A model generated the notes under the pieces. The model worked only from the letters and a program-made list of their open reading frames with translations. It ran no database searches and was not told the origin of the DNA. From Deltaproteobacteria bacterium (GTDB lineage Bacteria; Desulfobacterota; GWC2-55-46; UBA9637): a stretch of DNA of 37,210 nt. Shown piece by piece: positions 8,789 through 18,251 of the stretch (position 1 is the stretch's first letter; the number at the start of each line of letters is the position of its first letter). A program made the translations under genes and the position numbers. The stretch lies in NCBI GenBank assembly GCA_016195725.1, contig JACPZB010000021.1, positions 1 to 37,210 of the forward strand. Direction: 5' to 3'.

Positions 8789-10717
8789 TCACAAGAGTTC
8801 AATCTCAATCATATTATCTCGTGATGGAATAGCCTCTGTCTCATCGCCCTTCTTTGTTTTTTTTATCAACCTATTCACTTTAGAAGCAACCTCTCTGAAT
8901 GTTTTGTCCGTCTCATATACAGATTTAAATACCTCTACTGCCTCATGGCTGTTTCCAGATGCTTCATAGGCTAATCCAAGTTCATACATAAGCCCTTTTC
9001 TTTCCTCATCGCTCCTTCCGCCAACCTTTAGCCCTTTTAAAAAATTGCTGATAGCCTCCTGATAATTTCCTTTTGCCATGGAACTCAAACCGAGGCGGTT
9101 ATAGCAATCAAATTCAAATGACGGATCTTTCAAGGCAATCTTAAATTCTCTCATCGCATCGTTGTAAAGTTCCATCTCCATATATGCAATACCAAGGTTA
9201 TAATGGGTTTCACTGTTCTCCTTGCTTAACTGCTTTTCTACACCTTGCTTAAATTCTGTAAGGGTCTCTTTTCCCTCTGAACCAGATGTCCATGATTCTG
9301 TGAGAAAGCCCAGAGCCTCTTCCAGGCCTAACTCTAAAGAAAGATCAACATATCCTTCTTCAGGCGAGGATTCTAATTCGCCCATTACTCTAGACCCTTC
9401 GGGCATAAACTCTTCCAACCCCTCTAAACCATGGCTTTTTGCAGGTTCTTTAACTACCTTACTGGCCTCAATTTTTTCTACAACGGGAAGTTCTTCAACA
9501 GATTCAATATATTCATGGGAAAGTTCCTCTACAATCTCTTCAACATGAGCCTGCCCCTGATTGAATCCTTCAGGGGCGTGTTCCTCATGTGATGTAGGTT
9601 CTTTGATATCTATGAGCGGAACCGCTTCTCTTTTTTCCTTTTTGGCGGCAGCCTTAGCAGCGCTTATCTCAGGCATTTCTATAAGCAGCACATCTTCAAT
9701 CTGTTTCGCATCTTTAGCTTCAACAGGTTTAGCCTCCTGCACAACTTCTATCATCTCTTTCCAAGGTATTAAAGGCTCTTCCTCTGTCTTAACAGCTGAT
9801 GGCTCCTCTGGTGCCGCCTTAAGTTCTGAGGTTAAATCAACGCTGACTTCCGGCCACGATATGAGTGGTTCTTCTTCTGGTATTCTTTCTACAGAGGTGA
9901 CTTTCTTAGCAGCTTCTTGAACTACCGACTTTCTGCCAATGGCGTCCAGGGCATCCTTATCATCAGGATAGAGGGCAAGTATTTTCTCATATATCTCTTT
10001 CCTCTTATCAACCTCGCCTTTTTCTTTATATAATTTTGCGAGTTCTTTATAATACCGTACAAGCTGATTGTTATCGCCCTTAAGCCTGTAGACCTCTGCA
10101 AGTCCTTCTACTATGTCTATATTTTGCCTATTATCAGCATATAACCCTTGATACAACTTTTCAGCCTTTTCAAGCTTGCCATCTTTAACAAGACTTTTAA
10201 ACACCACTGTATACTCTGCCAAGGCATCCTTTGTAAATCCTCTTTTCTGATAATATTCCGATACCTTAAGCCTCACCCCTATATTTTGGGGGTCAGCTTC
10301 TATCATCTTTTTTAATACATCAAACGCTTCGTCAAACTTCCCTTTCTTTTCATAAAAGCTGACAAGTATGCTCAATTCTGCTATAGCATCTGCTATGAGT
10401 TTTTGCTTGGTATAAAGATCGGCAAGTTTGAAATGTATCTCCATAAGGCCTTCGTCTAACTTAAGAATCTGTTTATACACAGCAATGGCCTTCAGATAAA
10501 AACCCTTCTGGGCATGCAGCTTTGCTACTTCGCCATATTCCCTTATTGCCTCATCCCTCTTATTGACCTTTACATACAGGTCTCCTATTCTTAAACGAAT
10601 TGTGGCATCCTTGGGGTCCTTTTCAAGCGCCCTTTTATATTCGGCAATGGCCTTGTCAAGATAACCCTTTTGGACTAATTTTTGCGCCTTATCTATAATT
10701 TTACTTTTTTCATCCAT
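8789..10717 (-). CDS. Tetratricopeptide-repeat protein
   Basis: Multiple TPRs (e.g. KAIAEYKRALEKDPKDATIRLRIGDLYVKVNKRDEAIREY) with a low-complexity acidic middle region. Confidence 0.9.
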   Translation of the reverse strand: MDEKSKIIDKAQKLVQKGYLDKAIAEYKRALEKDPKDATIRLRIGDLYVKVNKRDEAIREYGEVAKLHAQKGFYLKAIAVYKQILKLDEGLMEIHFKLADLYTKQKLIADAIAELSILVSFYEKKGKFDEAFDVLKKMIEADPQNIGVRLKVSEYYQKRGFTKDALAEYTVVFKSLVKDGKLEKAEKLYQGLYADNRQNIDIVEGLAEVYRLKGDNNQLVRYYKELAKLYKEKGEVDKRKEIYEKILALYPDDKDALDAIGRKSVVQEAAKKVTSVERIPEEEPLISWPEVSVDLTSELKAAPEEPSAVKTEEEPLIPWKEMIEVVQEAKPVEAKDAKQIEDVLLIEMPEISAAKAAAKKEKREAVPLIDIKEPTSHEEHAPEGFNQGQAHVEEIVEELSHEYIESVEELPVVEKIEASKVVKEPAKSHGLEGLEEFMPEGSRVMGELESSPEEGYVDLSLELGLEEALGFLTESWTSGSEGKETLTEFKQGVEKQLSKENSETHYNLGIAYMEMELYNDAMREFKIALKDPSFEFDCYNRLGLSSMAKGNYQEAISNFLKGLKVGGRSDEERKGLMYELGLAYEASGNSHEAVEVFKSVYETDKTFREVASKVNRLIKKTKKGDETEAIPSRDNMIEIELL

Positions 10718-10756
10718 AAAGAATTTCCTCTCTATAATACACTGTCGGCAAAAAGT

Positions 10757-11572
10757 TTATGATCCAAAACCAACAAAGTTATGCATATTCCACATATTAG
10801 TTTTATATCTTTCTTCTATAAGTTTATCCCTCAAAGATACTTCATAAGGATTCAAGCCGCCCATAGTAAGATTGATATTCAAACCTTTTTTGATCTTCTC
10901 TGTTAAAATAGTTTTAAACGCATCTTTTTTAACGTTGCTATAAAGTCCAACCCATGCCATCCTTGATAGAGATTCTTTTCCAAATAACCGCAAAACTAAT
11001 TCTCTATCTACGCCAAAAAGAATGGAGCCATGCTGCAGAAACGTCCTTTTAAACCTTCTCTGGGCGCTTCCAACCAATTTTTTGTTGTCTATAATAATCT
11101 CATACCTAGATGGAGAATGGAAGCAGGAAATTTTTCCATGTCCGTTTGCATCCTGTCCTGTATTAAATAGGGAGTTGCATCTTGCATCTTGCATTTTCGC
11201 TTTAACCCCAATTTCTTTCAATGCCTCAAGGAGGCATCCGCTTATTATCCTATATCCCCCAGATATGCCCTCTGCAAACAACCGCTCATTTTCACTGCAA
11301 ATTATTGAATAGGTAATCTCATCACCATGCAGGACAGCCCTGCCGCCAGTGATGCGTCTGACAAAGGGTATACCTTCGCTTAAACAACTTTCAATAATAT
11401 TATGATTAGTGTTTTGAAAACAACCAATGGAAAGTGTCGGAGGGTTCCATTCATACAAGCGTAAGGTAGGCGGGGAAAATCCTTGGCTGCGGCCAGCAAG
11501 AACAGCCTCATCTGTTGCCATGTTCTCCCAGCCGCTTTTAGGCTGGTCGATCAATAATCTCCAGCTATCCAT
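10757..11572 (-). CDS. Lipoate-protein ligase A family / octanoyltransferase LipM-like
   Basis: MDSWRLLIDQPKSGWENMATDEAVL..., LRLYEWNPPTLSIGCFQ, VRRITGGRAVLHGDEITYSI. Confidence 0.92.
   Translation of the reverse strand: MDSWRLLIDQPKSGWENMATDEAVLAGRSQGFSPPTLRLYEWNPPTLSIGCFQNTNHNIIESCLSEGIPFVRRITGGRAVLHGDEITYSIICSENERLFAEGISGGYRIISGCLLEALKEIGVKAKMQDARCNSLFNTGQDANGHGKISCFHSPSRYEIIIDNKKLVGSAQRRFKRTFLQHGSILFGVDRELVLRLFGKESLSRMAWVGLYSNVKKDAFKTILTEKIKKGLNINLTMGGLNPYEVSLRDKLIEERYKTNMWNMHNFVGFGS
11175..11197. repeat. Intragenic heptamer array TTGCATC x3 in the lipoate ligase gene
   Basis: ttgcatcttgcatcttgcatttt, encoding KMQDARCN. Confidence 0.8.
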
Positions 11573-11583
11573 AAATAAAACAA

Positions 11584-11630
11584 GTTATAGGTTTTTCCTA
11601 TTACCTATCATCTCATACCTATTGCCTGTA
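11584..11630. repeat. Heptamer arrays (inverted, short left arm) between accC and the lipoate ligase gene
   Basis: GTTATAGG TTTTT CCTATT ACCTATC ATCTCAT ACCTATT GCCTGTA. Confidence 0.7.
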
Positions 11631-11631
11631 G

Positions 11632-12966
11632 TTATGCAAACCTATTCAAAAAATTTATATCAACCCTGCCGGCAATAAAGTCGCTGTCGTTCATTATTTT
11701 TTTATGCAATGGAATATTTGTTTTAACCCCCTCTATCTCCATCTCATCTAATGCCATTGCCATTCTTTTGAGAGCCTCTGCCCTTGTATCCCCATGGACT
11801 ATCAACTTGGCAAGCAGTGAATCGTAGTGCGGAGGAACTGTGTAGTTGCAAGATATCGCTGAATCAATCCGCACCCCAGGACCGCCTGGCATCTGAAGGC
11901 TTGTAATCTTGCCAGGAGACGGCACGAATGTATCAGGGTCCTCTGCATTTATCCTGCATTCTATCGAATGGCCTTTAAGTCTTATATGCTTCTGCTTAAA
12001 TCTTATCCGTTCGCCTGTCGCAAGTCGTATCTGCTCCTTAATTATGTCTATTCCTGTTATCATTTCTGTTACAGGGTGTTCAACCTGAATCCTTGTATTC
12101 ATCTCCATGAAGTAGTATCGCAGATTTTTATCTAACAGAAATTCTACTGTTCCGACATTTGTATAAGCTATTGCCCTTGCTATCTTAACAGCAGCCTCCC
12201 CCATTCCCCTTCTTAACCGTTCATCAAGAACAGGAGACGGCGCCTCTTCCAATATTTTCTGATGCCTGCGCTGAATGGAGCAGTCTCTTTCTCCAAGATA
12301 AACAACATTTCCATATTTGTCAGCCATAATCTGAATTTCTATATGCCGGGGGGCTTCGCAATATTTTTCAATAAAAATATCTCCGTTTCCGAATGCAGCC
12401 TGCGCCTCATTTTTGGCAGTATGAAATAGATTGCCAAAACTGGCTGGAGTATGAACCAGCTTCATACCCCTGCCGCCGCCGCCAACAGCGGCTTTTATAA
12501 TTACAGGAAAACCTATTCTGCGCGCAATATCTACAGCATCCTTTTCATCCTTAATTCCAGCACTGCTCCATGGAAGGACGGATACTCTCAATCTTTCCAC
12601 TTCCTTCTTAGCCTGAATTTTATTTCCCATAAGACGAATGCTGTTAGAGCTTGGGCCTATAAACTTTATGCCACAGTTTTCGCATATTTCTGCAAACTCA
12701 GCATTTTCCGCCAGAAAGCCATAGCCAGGATGTATGGCCTCTGCATCTGTCACTTCCGCAGCGCTAATGATGGAAGATACATTGAGATAACTGTCTTTGC
12801 TCTTTGCAGGGCCTATACAGATAGCCTCGTCAGCAAGCTTTGTGTGCAGGTTATCCTTGTCCGCTTCAGAATAGACAGCAACAGTCCTTATGCCGAGCTC
12901 TTTGCAGGCCCTGATAATCCTTACAGCTATCTCACCCCTGTTTGCGATAAGTATTTTGTGAAACAT
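11632..12966 (-). CDS. accC: Acetyl-CoA carboxylase, biotin carboxylase subunit
   Basis: MFHKILIANRGEIAVRIIRACKELGIRTVAVYSEADKDNLH...; the ORF-track start at 12984 is probably upstream of the true start. Confidence 0.96.
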   Translation of the reverse strand: MFHKILIANRGEIAVRIIRACKELGIRTVAVYSEADKDNLHTKLADEAICIGPAKSKDSYLNVSSIISAAEVTDAEAIHPGYGFLAENAEFAEICENCGIKFIGPSSNSIRLMGNKIQAKKEVERLRVSVLPWSSAGIKDEKDAVDIARRIGFPVIIKAAVGGGGRGMKLVHTPASFGNLFHTAKNEAQAAFGNGDIFIEKYCEAPRHIEIQIMADKYGNVVYLGERDCSIQRRHQKILEEAPSPVLDERLRRGMGEAAVKIARAIAYTNVGTVEFLLDKNLRYYFMEMNTRIQVEHPVTEMITGIDIIKEQIRLATGERIRFKQKHIRLKGHSIECRINAEDPDTFVPSPGKITSLQMPGGPGVRIDSAISCNYTVPPHYDSLLAKLIVHGDTRAEALKRMAMALDEMEIEGVKTNIPLHKKIMNDSDFIAGRVDINFLNRFA

Positions 12967-12979
12967 AGGTTTCATTAAA

Positions 12980-13033
12980 GGCAATAGGCTATGGACTATG
13001 GAACGATTACCTAATAGCCTATCGCCTATTACC
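12980..13033. repeat. Inverted heptamer arrays between accB and accC
   Basis: GGCAATA GGCTATG GACTATG GAACGATT ACCTAATA GCCTATC GCCTATT ACC. Confidence 0.8.
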
Positions 13034-13037
13034 TCTT

Positions 13038-13502
13038 TTAAGTTGCTTCTATAATAAATAACGGCTCACCATACTCAACAGGCTGGCCGTTTTCTATTAA
13101 AATAGAGATAATCTTGCCACCAAACTCAGATTCTATCTCATTCATAAGCTTCATTGCCTCTACAATGCATACTATTTGCCCCTTTTTTACAATATCTCCA
13201 ACTTCTACAAATGGTTTGCTGTCTGGAGATGGCATCCTGTAAAAGGTGCCAACCATGGGAGAGGTAATTTGTTTTTGCTTGTCAGATTTAGAAGGCTCCG
13301 TTGTTTCCACTTTTTGCTCCTCTAATTGCAACTGAGGCGCCGCAGTAAGTGGCGTAACCAATGTTGGAGTTTTTACTATTGAGGCCTCAGAAGCAATACC
13401 TCTCTTTATTCTTATCTTCTCATTTGGCCTTTCAAGTTCAAACTCAACAACATCTGTATTGCTTAAAAATTTCACAATATCCTCAATTTCTTTAAAATCC
13501 AT
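13038..13502 (-). CDS. accB: Acetyl-CoA carboxylase biotin carboxyl carrier protein
   Basis: C-terminal biotinyl motif [21 protein letters not shown]. Confidence 0.96.
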   Translation of the reverse strand: MDFKEIEDIVKFLSNTDVVEFELERPNEKIRIKRGIASEASIVKTPTLVTPLTAAPQLQLEEQKVETTEPSKSDKQKQITSPMVGTFYRMPSPDSKPFVEVGDIVKKGQIVCIVEAMKLMNEIESEFGGKIISILIENGQPVEYGEPLFIIEAT

Positions 13503-13519
13503 TTTAACCTCCCATCATC

Positions 13520-13603
13520 GTAAACTGTGAACTGTAAACTGTTTACTTTTTCAGTTGCCGATTTTCGTTTTACCGTTCACTACTTACAGTTTACCATTCA
13601 CAG
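13520..13603. repeat. Inverted heptamer arrays (GTRAACT family) between the M24 peptidase and accB
   Basis: GTAAACT GTGAACT GTAAACT GTTTACT ... TTCACTA CTTACAG TTTACCA TTCACAG. Confidence 0.8.
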
Positions 13604-13606
13604 TCT

Positions 13607-14674
13607 TCATAATACCGCCATCTCCTTAGACATCTTTGTCAAAACTTTGCAACCATCCCGCGTAACCAAAACCATATCTTCAATCCTTACCCCGCCCCAG
13701 TCAGGAATATATATCCCGGGTTCTATGGTAAAAACCATCCCCTCTTCTATCGCGGCGTTATTATAAGGAGATATATTAGGCCATTCATGAACTGCGAGTC
13801 CTACACCATGTCCTGTGCCATGACCAAAATATTTGCCATACTCCGCAGCTTTAATAAAATCTCTTGCAACAGAATCTATATATGATGCCTTGACTCCTGG
13901 CCTAACAGCATCTATCGCATAATCATGCGCATCCTTAACTATCTGATATATTTTTTTCTGCTCCCTGCTTGGCTGTCCCACAACAAATGTACATGTCTCA
14001 TCCGAATTATATCCTTGGTATGTTGCACCAAGGTCCACAATAACCATCTCAGATTTTTTTATCCTCTTATCAGATGCCTTGCCGTGTGGAAGGGCCGCTC
14101 TTATACCAGACGCAACAATTATATCAAAAGGAATATCTTCAGCGCCCATTTTTTTCATTGCCATTTCTATGGCGAGGGCTATATCACGCTCTAAAATACC
14201 CGGCATTATGCAATCTATCGCAGTCCTAAAGCCAACCGATGCCAGATCGATGGCCTTTCGTATTCTTTTTAGTTCGTCTTCATCCTTACTGCATCGTATC
14301 TTGTCAATATCATCAGGGGCAAGAAAAAACCTCTTTCCACGCAGCAAATTCTTCAGTTTATGATATGTATCGTACGTAATGCCTTGTCCTTCAAATCCTA
14401 CAACTTTAGATTCCAACTCCTTGATTAAAGATGCGGTATCTTCAATCTGTCTTTTATATATCCTGACCTTTAATCCTACTATCTCATCCTTTGCCTGTGT
14501 AGCATATCTTGAATCAGTTAAAAAGAAGGCACGGTGGGGGGTTGCAATAATAACCCCGCTGCTTCCTGTAAAGCCGCTGAAATACCGTATATTCTCCAGT
14601 GTGGTAATAATTAAAGTATCTATCTTCCATGTATGCAGCCTTTTCTGAAGACTGTATAATCTTGATTTCAGAAT
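13607..14674 (-). CDS. M24-family aminopeptidase P (Xaa-Pro peptidase), probable ATT (or CTG) start
   Basis: The ORF track starts at 14416, but the same frame stays open upstream and reads LKSRLYSLQKRLHTWKIDTLIITTLENIRYFSGFTGSSGVIIATPHRAFFLTDSRYATQAKDEIVGLKVRIYKRQIEDTASLIKELESK..., a creatinase N-domain. C-terminal catalytic domain has GHGTGHGVGLAVHEWP and FTIEPGIYIPDWGGVRIEDMV. Confidence 0.88.
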   Translation of the reverse strand: MLKSRLYSLQKRLHTWKIDTLIITTLENIRYFSGFTGSSGVIIATPHRAFFLTDSRYATQAKDEIVGLKVRIYKRQIEDTASLIKELESKVVGFEGQGITYDTYHKLKNLLRGKRFFLAPDDIDKIRCSKDEDELKRIRKAIDLASVGFRTAIDCIMPGILERDIALAIEMAMKKMGAEDIPFDIIVASGIRAALPHGKASDKRIKKSEMVIVDLGATYQGYNSDETCTFVVGQPSREQKKIYQIVKDAHDYAIDAVRPGVKASYIDSVARDFIKAAEYGKYFGHGTGHGVGLAVHEWPNISPYNNAAIEEGMVFTIEPGIYIPDWGGVRIEDMVLVTRDGCKVLTKMSKEMAVL

Positions 14675-14686
14675 CTGATTCCTTAT

Positions 14687-15223
14687 TTAAAACTCCTTTC
14701 GTACACTGGCTACTGCCCTTTTTAATAAATACCGCGCCTTCCCCAAATTTTCACCGGGGCCAAGCACTATTGCCATAAAATAATCTTGATTTATAAGCCT
14801 CATTACTATCATAGAACCTTCAGCTGAGACGGACATCTCTTCTACATTGCCGAGCGCCAGCATAGAAGATGCGTTCTTTGCTTCACTCAATATTCTGGCA
14901 TATTCCACACCTAAGGCATCCATATCATAGGCAGCACTGCCTTTTATATAGTTTTGGATTGCAATCCCATCCTTTGCCATGATAGTGCCTGCTACACCAC
15001 CAGGCGCCTTATCAACCAGCTCTTTCAATATTTCTAAAAAGCCCATATCATGCCCTCCCTTTTTAAGCAAAACTTGATAAATTTTTATGGCATCTCTTTT
15101 AAGCCCCTGTCTCTCTAAGATTTCCGCCATTGTTAAAGTATAAAATTTATCATTATCCGGCAGCCATCCCTCGTTGTCATCACCCTCTTCTATAATCGCC
15201 TCCTCAACTGTCTCTCTCTCCAT
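14687..15223 (-). CDS. Putative TPR/roadblock-like regulatory protein
   Basis: N-terminal TLTMAEILERQGLKRDAIKIYQVLLKK; C-terminal roadblock/LC7-like pattern GVAGTIMAKDGIAIQNYIK...MIVMRLINQDYFMAIVL. Confidence 0.65.
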   Translation of the reverse strand: MERETVEEAIIEEGDDNEGWLPDNDKFYTLTMAEILERQGLKRDAIKIYQVLLKKGGHDMGFLEILKELVDKAPGGVAGTIMAKDGIAIQNYIKGSAAYDMDALGVEYARILSEAKNASSMLALGNVEEMSVSAEGSMIVMRLINQDYFMAIVLGPGENLGKARYLLKRAVASVRKEF

Positions 15224-15254
15224 TTTTCCCCCTAAAAAGCATACCTGAGCTTAT

Positions 15255-16358
15255 TTAGTTTAGAATCTCAGCCAAGTCAAGTGAAAATTCCTCGATGCTT
15301 AGTTGCCTTAAAATTACCCTGCCAATGTTTTCAACTAATACAAATTTTATTTTTCCACCAATTACCTTCTTATCTATCTCCATAGTTTTTAAAAAGTCTC
15401 TACCCAAAAATCTCTGCAAGGCAGCCAATGATAAGGCTGATCCATGCACGGGAAGTCCAATTTTCGTTATTAACCCCTCTATCCTCTCTACAACATCCTT
15501 ACTGCACAAACCAAGTTTGAAAGACAGCCTTGCTGCTGCTGCCATGCCTATTGCAACTGCCTCTCCATGCCTCACCTCTTTGTACTTAGTCACAGCCTCT
15601 ATCGCGTGACCGAATGTATGTCCGAAATTAAGTATTGACCTGATACCTGTCTCTGTTTCATCTTCCTCCACTATATCAGCCTTTATTTTACACGATATCT
15701 TTATTGCATCAATCAATTTATTGCCAAATCCAAGTATATCCTCATAGTTATGTTCCAAAAATGAGAAAAAGGTGTTGTCCCTGATAATACCATATTTAAT
15801 TACCTCAGCCAAGCCTGCCTTTATATCCCTTTCGCCTAACGTCTTAAGAATATCCGCATCTATAAATACCATCTTCGGCTGGTAGAATGCGCCAATAAGG
15901 TTCTTACCCCTGGCATGATTCACTGCTGTCTTGCCGCCAACAGAACTATCAACCTGAGATAGAAGGGTTGTTGGAACCTGAATATATGGAATACCCCTCA
16001 AGTATGTTGCAGCCGCAAAACCGGCAATATCACCAATTACCCCGCCGCCAAGGGCAACAATAGGGTTCTGCCTTTCTATCTTATACTCAATAAGCTTATC
16101 ATATATATGAGATACCCATTCAAGACTTTTATACTCTTCACCATCGGGAATATCTATCCTGTACGGCTCAAAACCAGCCTTGCTCAAACTGGAAAGCGTC
16201 CTGTCGCCATAAAGTCTTCCCACCGTGGGATTGGTAATACAGGCTGCCTTGCCTGACAAACCGTTTTTCTTCATCAGTTCTCCAATCATGTCAAGATTAT
16301 TCCTCCCGATATAGATTGGATAGCTTCGCTCTCCAAGATTTACAGTAATTTGTTCCAT
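15255..16358 (-). CDS. aroB: 3-dehydroquinate synthase
   Basis: VALGGGVIGDIAGFAAATYLRGIPYIQVPTTLLSQVDSSVGGKTAVNHARGKNLIGAFYQPKMV. Confidence 0.97.
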   Translation of the reverse strand: MEQITVNLGERSYPIYIGRNNLDMIGELMKKNGLSGKAACITNPTVGRLYGDRTLSSLSKAGFEPYRIDIPDGEEYKSLEWVSHIYDKLIEYKIERQNPIVALGGGVIGDIAGFAAATYLRGIPYIQVPTTLLSQVDSSVGGKTAVNHARGKNLIGAFYQPKMVFIDADILKTLGERDIKAGLAEVIKYGIIRDNTFFSFLEHNYEDILGFGNKLIDAIKISCKIKADIVEEDETETGIRSILNFGHTFGHAIEAVTKYKEVRHGEAVAIGMAAAARLSFKLGLCSKDVVERIEGLITKIGLPVHGSALSLAALQRFLGRDFLKTMEIDKKVIGGKIKFVLVENIGRVILRQLSIEEFSLDLAEILN

Positions 16359-16363
16359 AATTA

Positions 16364-16412
16364 GTAGGGCGGGCTACGCCCGCCGATTGATGGTGGGCAT
16401 AGCCCACCCTAC
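16364..16412. repeat. REP/BIME-like palindrome pair with GTAG/CTAC ends, overlapping the aroK stop
   Basis: GTAGGGCGGGCTACGCCCGCCgattgatGGTGGGCATAGCCCACCCTAC. Confidence 0.75.
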
Positions 16413-16909
16413 CTCACTATCTTTAAAAGCTCTTTTACCACATCACCGATGCTTTTTGCTGTTGTATCAATGGTAAAATCTGCCTTTTTATAAAATGGCT
16501 CTCTTACCTTCAGAAGGGCGGATATTGCCTCTCTTTTATCATCCTGAGAAATTAGTGGCCTTTCATCCCCTTTTCCTACCCTCGAAAAGATCGCATCAAT
16601 CGAGGCAGTAAGACATATTATCGTCCCATTCTTCTTCAATGCCTCAAAGTTCAAGGGATTGACAATAGCCCCACCGCCGGTAGCAATTACCATACCCGTA
16701 TGAGAAGATATATCATGTATCACTTTTGATTCCAATAGCCTGAAATATCCTTCGCCAAATTTTGCAAATATCTCATGTATGTTTATTCCAGCCTTTTTTT
16801 CTATTAAGTCATCGGTATCTATAAACTTGAGATTTAATTCTTTTGCAAGACGCCTTCCCACAGATGTCTTGCCAGTGCCCATAAAACCAGTAATAACAAT
16901 GTTTTTCAT
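16409..16909 (-). CDS. aroK: Shikimate kinase
   Basis: MKNIVITGFMGTGKTSVGRRLAKELNLKFIDTDDLIEKKAG...; the ORF-track start at 16930 adds MPIACSS, derived from the adjacent array. Confidence 0.95.
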   Translation of the reverse strand: MKNIVITGFMGTGKTSVGRRLAKELNLKFIDTDDLIEKKAGINIHEIFAKFGEGYFRLLESKVIHDISSHTGMVIATGGGAIVNPLNFEALKKNGTIICLTASIDAIFSRVGKGDERPLISQDDKREAISALLKVREPFYKKADFTIDTTAKSIGDVVKELLKIVR

Positions 16910-16918
16910 AGAGCTACA

Positions 16919-16987
16919 GGCAATGGGCAAGAGGCGCGGATGGGCAATAGGTTTTTCCTATAGCCCATAGCCTATAACCCATAGCCT
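16919..16987. repeat. Inverted heptamer arrays between aroC and aroK
   Basis: ...GGGCAATAGG TTTTT CCTATAG CCCATAG CCTATAA CCCATAG CC. Confidence 0.85.
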
Positions 16988-16990
16988 TGA

Positions 16991-18220
16991 TTAAAATCTC
17001 CTCAAATACTCCAGATACCCCCGATAGTTTCTCTTTATCTCATCGACAGAATCACCGCCAAATTTATCTATAAAGACATTTGCTATCTCAAAGGCAACAA
17101 CAGCCTCGCCAATCACAGATGCGGCAGGCACGGCGCATATATCAGACCGTTCTACGCTTGCCTGAAACTGCTTTTTTGTTTTTATATCCACTGACCTTAA
17201 TGGCTTATAAAGCGTAGGAATAGGTTTCATTGCAGCCCTTAATATAATCGGTTCACCATTGCTCATGCCGCCTTCTATGCCGCCTGCATTATTAGTCTTT
17301 CTGTAAAACCTTGGTTCTATGGGCCAGAATAGATTTTCCTTCTGACTTCTGACTTCTGACTTCTGACTTCTGTAAAAAATCTCATCATGCACCTCGGAAC
17401 CAAAACTTTCAGCTACGCCAAAACCCATTCCAATCTCAACCCCTTTAATTGCCTGAATACTCATAAGCGCCAATGAAAGCCGCGCGTCAAGTTTTCTGTC
17501 CCACTGGACATGGCTTCCAAGGCCTGGGGGAACGCCGGTTACGGCAATTTCAAATATCCCGCCGAGGCTGTCGCCATTTTTTCTTGCCATATCTATCGCC
17601 TTTCTCATCCTTTCTGAAATCTTTTTATCAGGACACCGAACATCAGATGCTTCCGCATTAAAAAAAATATCTTCTAACTTTGAACTTTGAACTTTGAACT
17701 TTGAACTTACTTCTACCCCGCCAATCCCAACTACCCAGCTCATCACCTTAATTCCGAATTCATCTAAAAATCTTTTGCATACAGCGCCAACTGCAACCCT
17801 TGCAGCGGTCTCTCTCGCACTGGAACGTTCAAGGATATTTCGGATATCGTAATGCCCATATTTCAAAGCGCCAGCTAAATCCGCATGGCCTGGTCTTGGT
17901 CTGGTCACTTCTTCCCCCCTTGCCCCCTTCCCCTTGCCCCCTGCCCCTCTATTCATTATTTCTTCCCAATTTTCCCAGTCTTTATTTTTTATGACCATCG
18001 CAATTGGAGAACCCATTGTTTTGCCCAATCTTACACCAGAGGTAATCTCTACCCTGTCTTTTTCAATTACCATCCTGCCGCCGCGACCATAGCCAATCTG
18101 CCTGCGGATAAGTTCTTTATTTATATCCCCTTCAGCCAAATTAAGATTTGCCGGCACCCCTTCTATGATACTAGTAAGAGATTTGCCGTGAGATTCACCT
18201 GCTGTCAAATACCTGAGCAT
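16991..18220 (-). CDS. aroC: Chorismate synthase (three short-repeat tracts in variable loops)
   Basis: [28 protein letters not shown]..., [41 protein letters not shown]. True start likely 18220; the ORF-track start at 18256 lies inside a repeat. Confidence 0.96.
   Translation of the reverse strand: MLRYLTAGESHGKSLTSIIEGVPANLNLAEGDINKELIRRQIGYGRGGRMVIEKDRVEITSGVRLGKTMGSPIAMVIKNKDWENWEEIMNRGAGGKGKGARGEEVTRPRPGHADLAGALKYGHYDIRNILERSSARETAARVAVGAVCKRFLDEFGIKVMSWVVGIGGVEVSSKFKVQSSKLEDIFFNAEASDVRCPDKKISERMRKAIDMARKNGDSLGGIFEIAVTGVPPGLGSHVQWDRKLDARLSLALMSIQAIKGVEIGMGFGVAESFGSEVHDEIFYRSQKSEVRSQKENLFWPIEPRFYRKTNNAGGIEGGMSNGEPIILRAAMKPIPTLYKPLRSVDIKTKKQFQASVERSDICAVPAASVIGEAVVAFEIANVFIDKFGGDSVDEIKRNYRGYLEYLRRF
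17340..17372. repeat. Intragenic heptamer array (TTCTGAC)4 in aroC
   Basis: ttctgacttctgacttctgacttctgacttctg, encoding [13 protein letters not shown]. Confidence 0.95.
17676..17708. repeat. Intragenic heptamer array (CTTTGAA)4 in aroC
   Basis: aactttgaactttgaactttgaactttgaactt, encoding [12 protein letters not shown]. Confidence 0.95.
17910..17950. repeat. Intragenic C-rich array with ~7-bp period (YTKCCCC) in aroC
   Basis: cttccccccttgcccccttccccttgccccctgcccctc, encoding [15 protein letters not shown]. Confidence 0.75.
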
Positions 18221-18251
18221 ACGAACTCCTTTGGAAAAATATATTTTTTCT

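Noticed and set aside
9222-9920. Plus-strand Ser-rich ORFs (108 and 119 aa)
   Set aside because: Complement of the low-complexity acidic region of the TPR protein.
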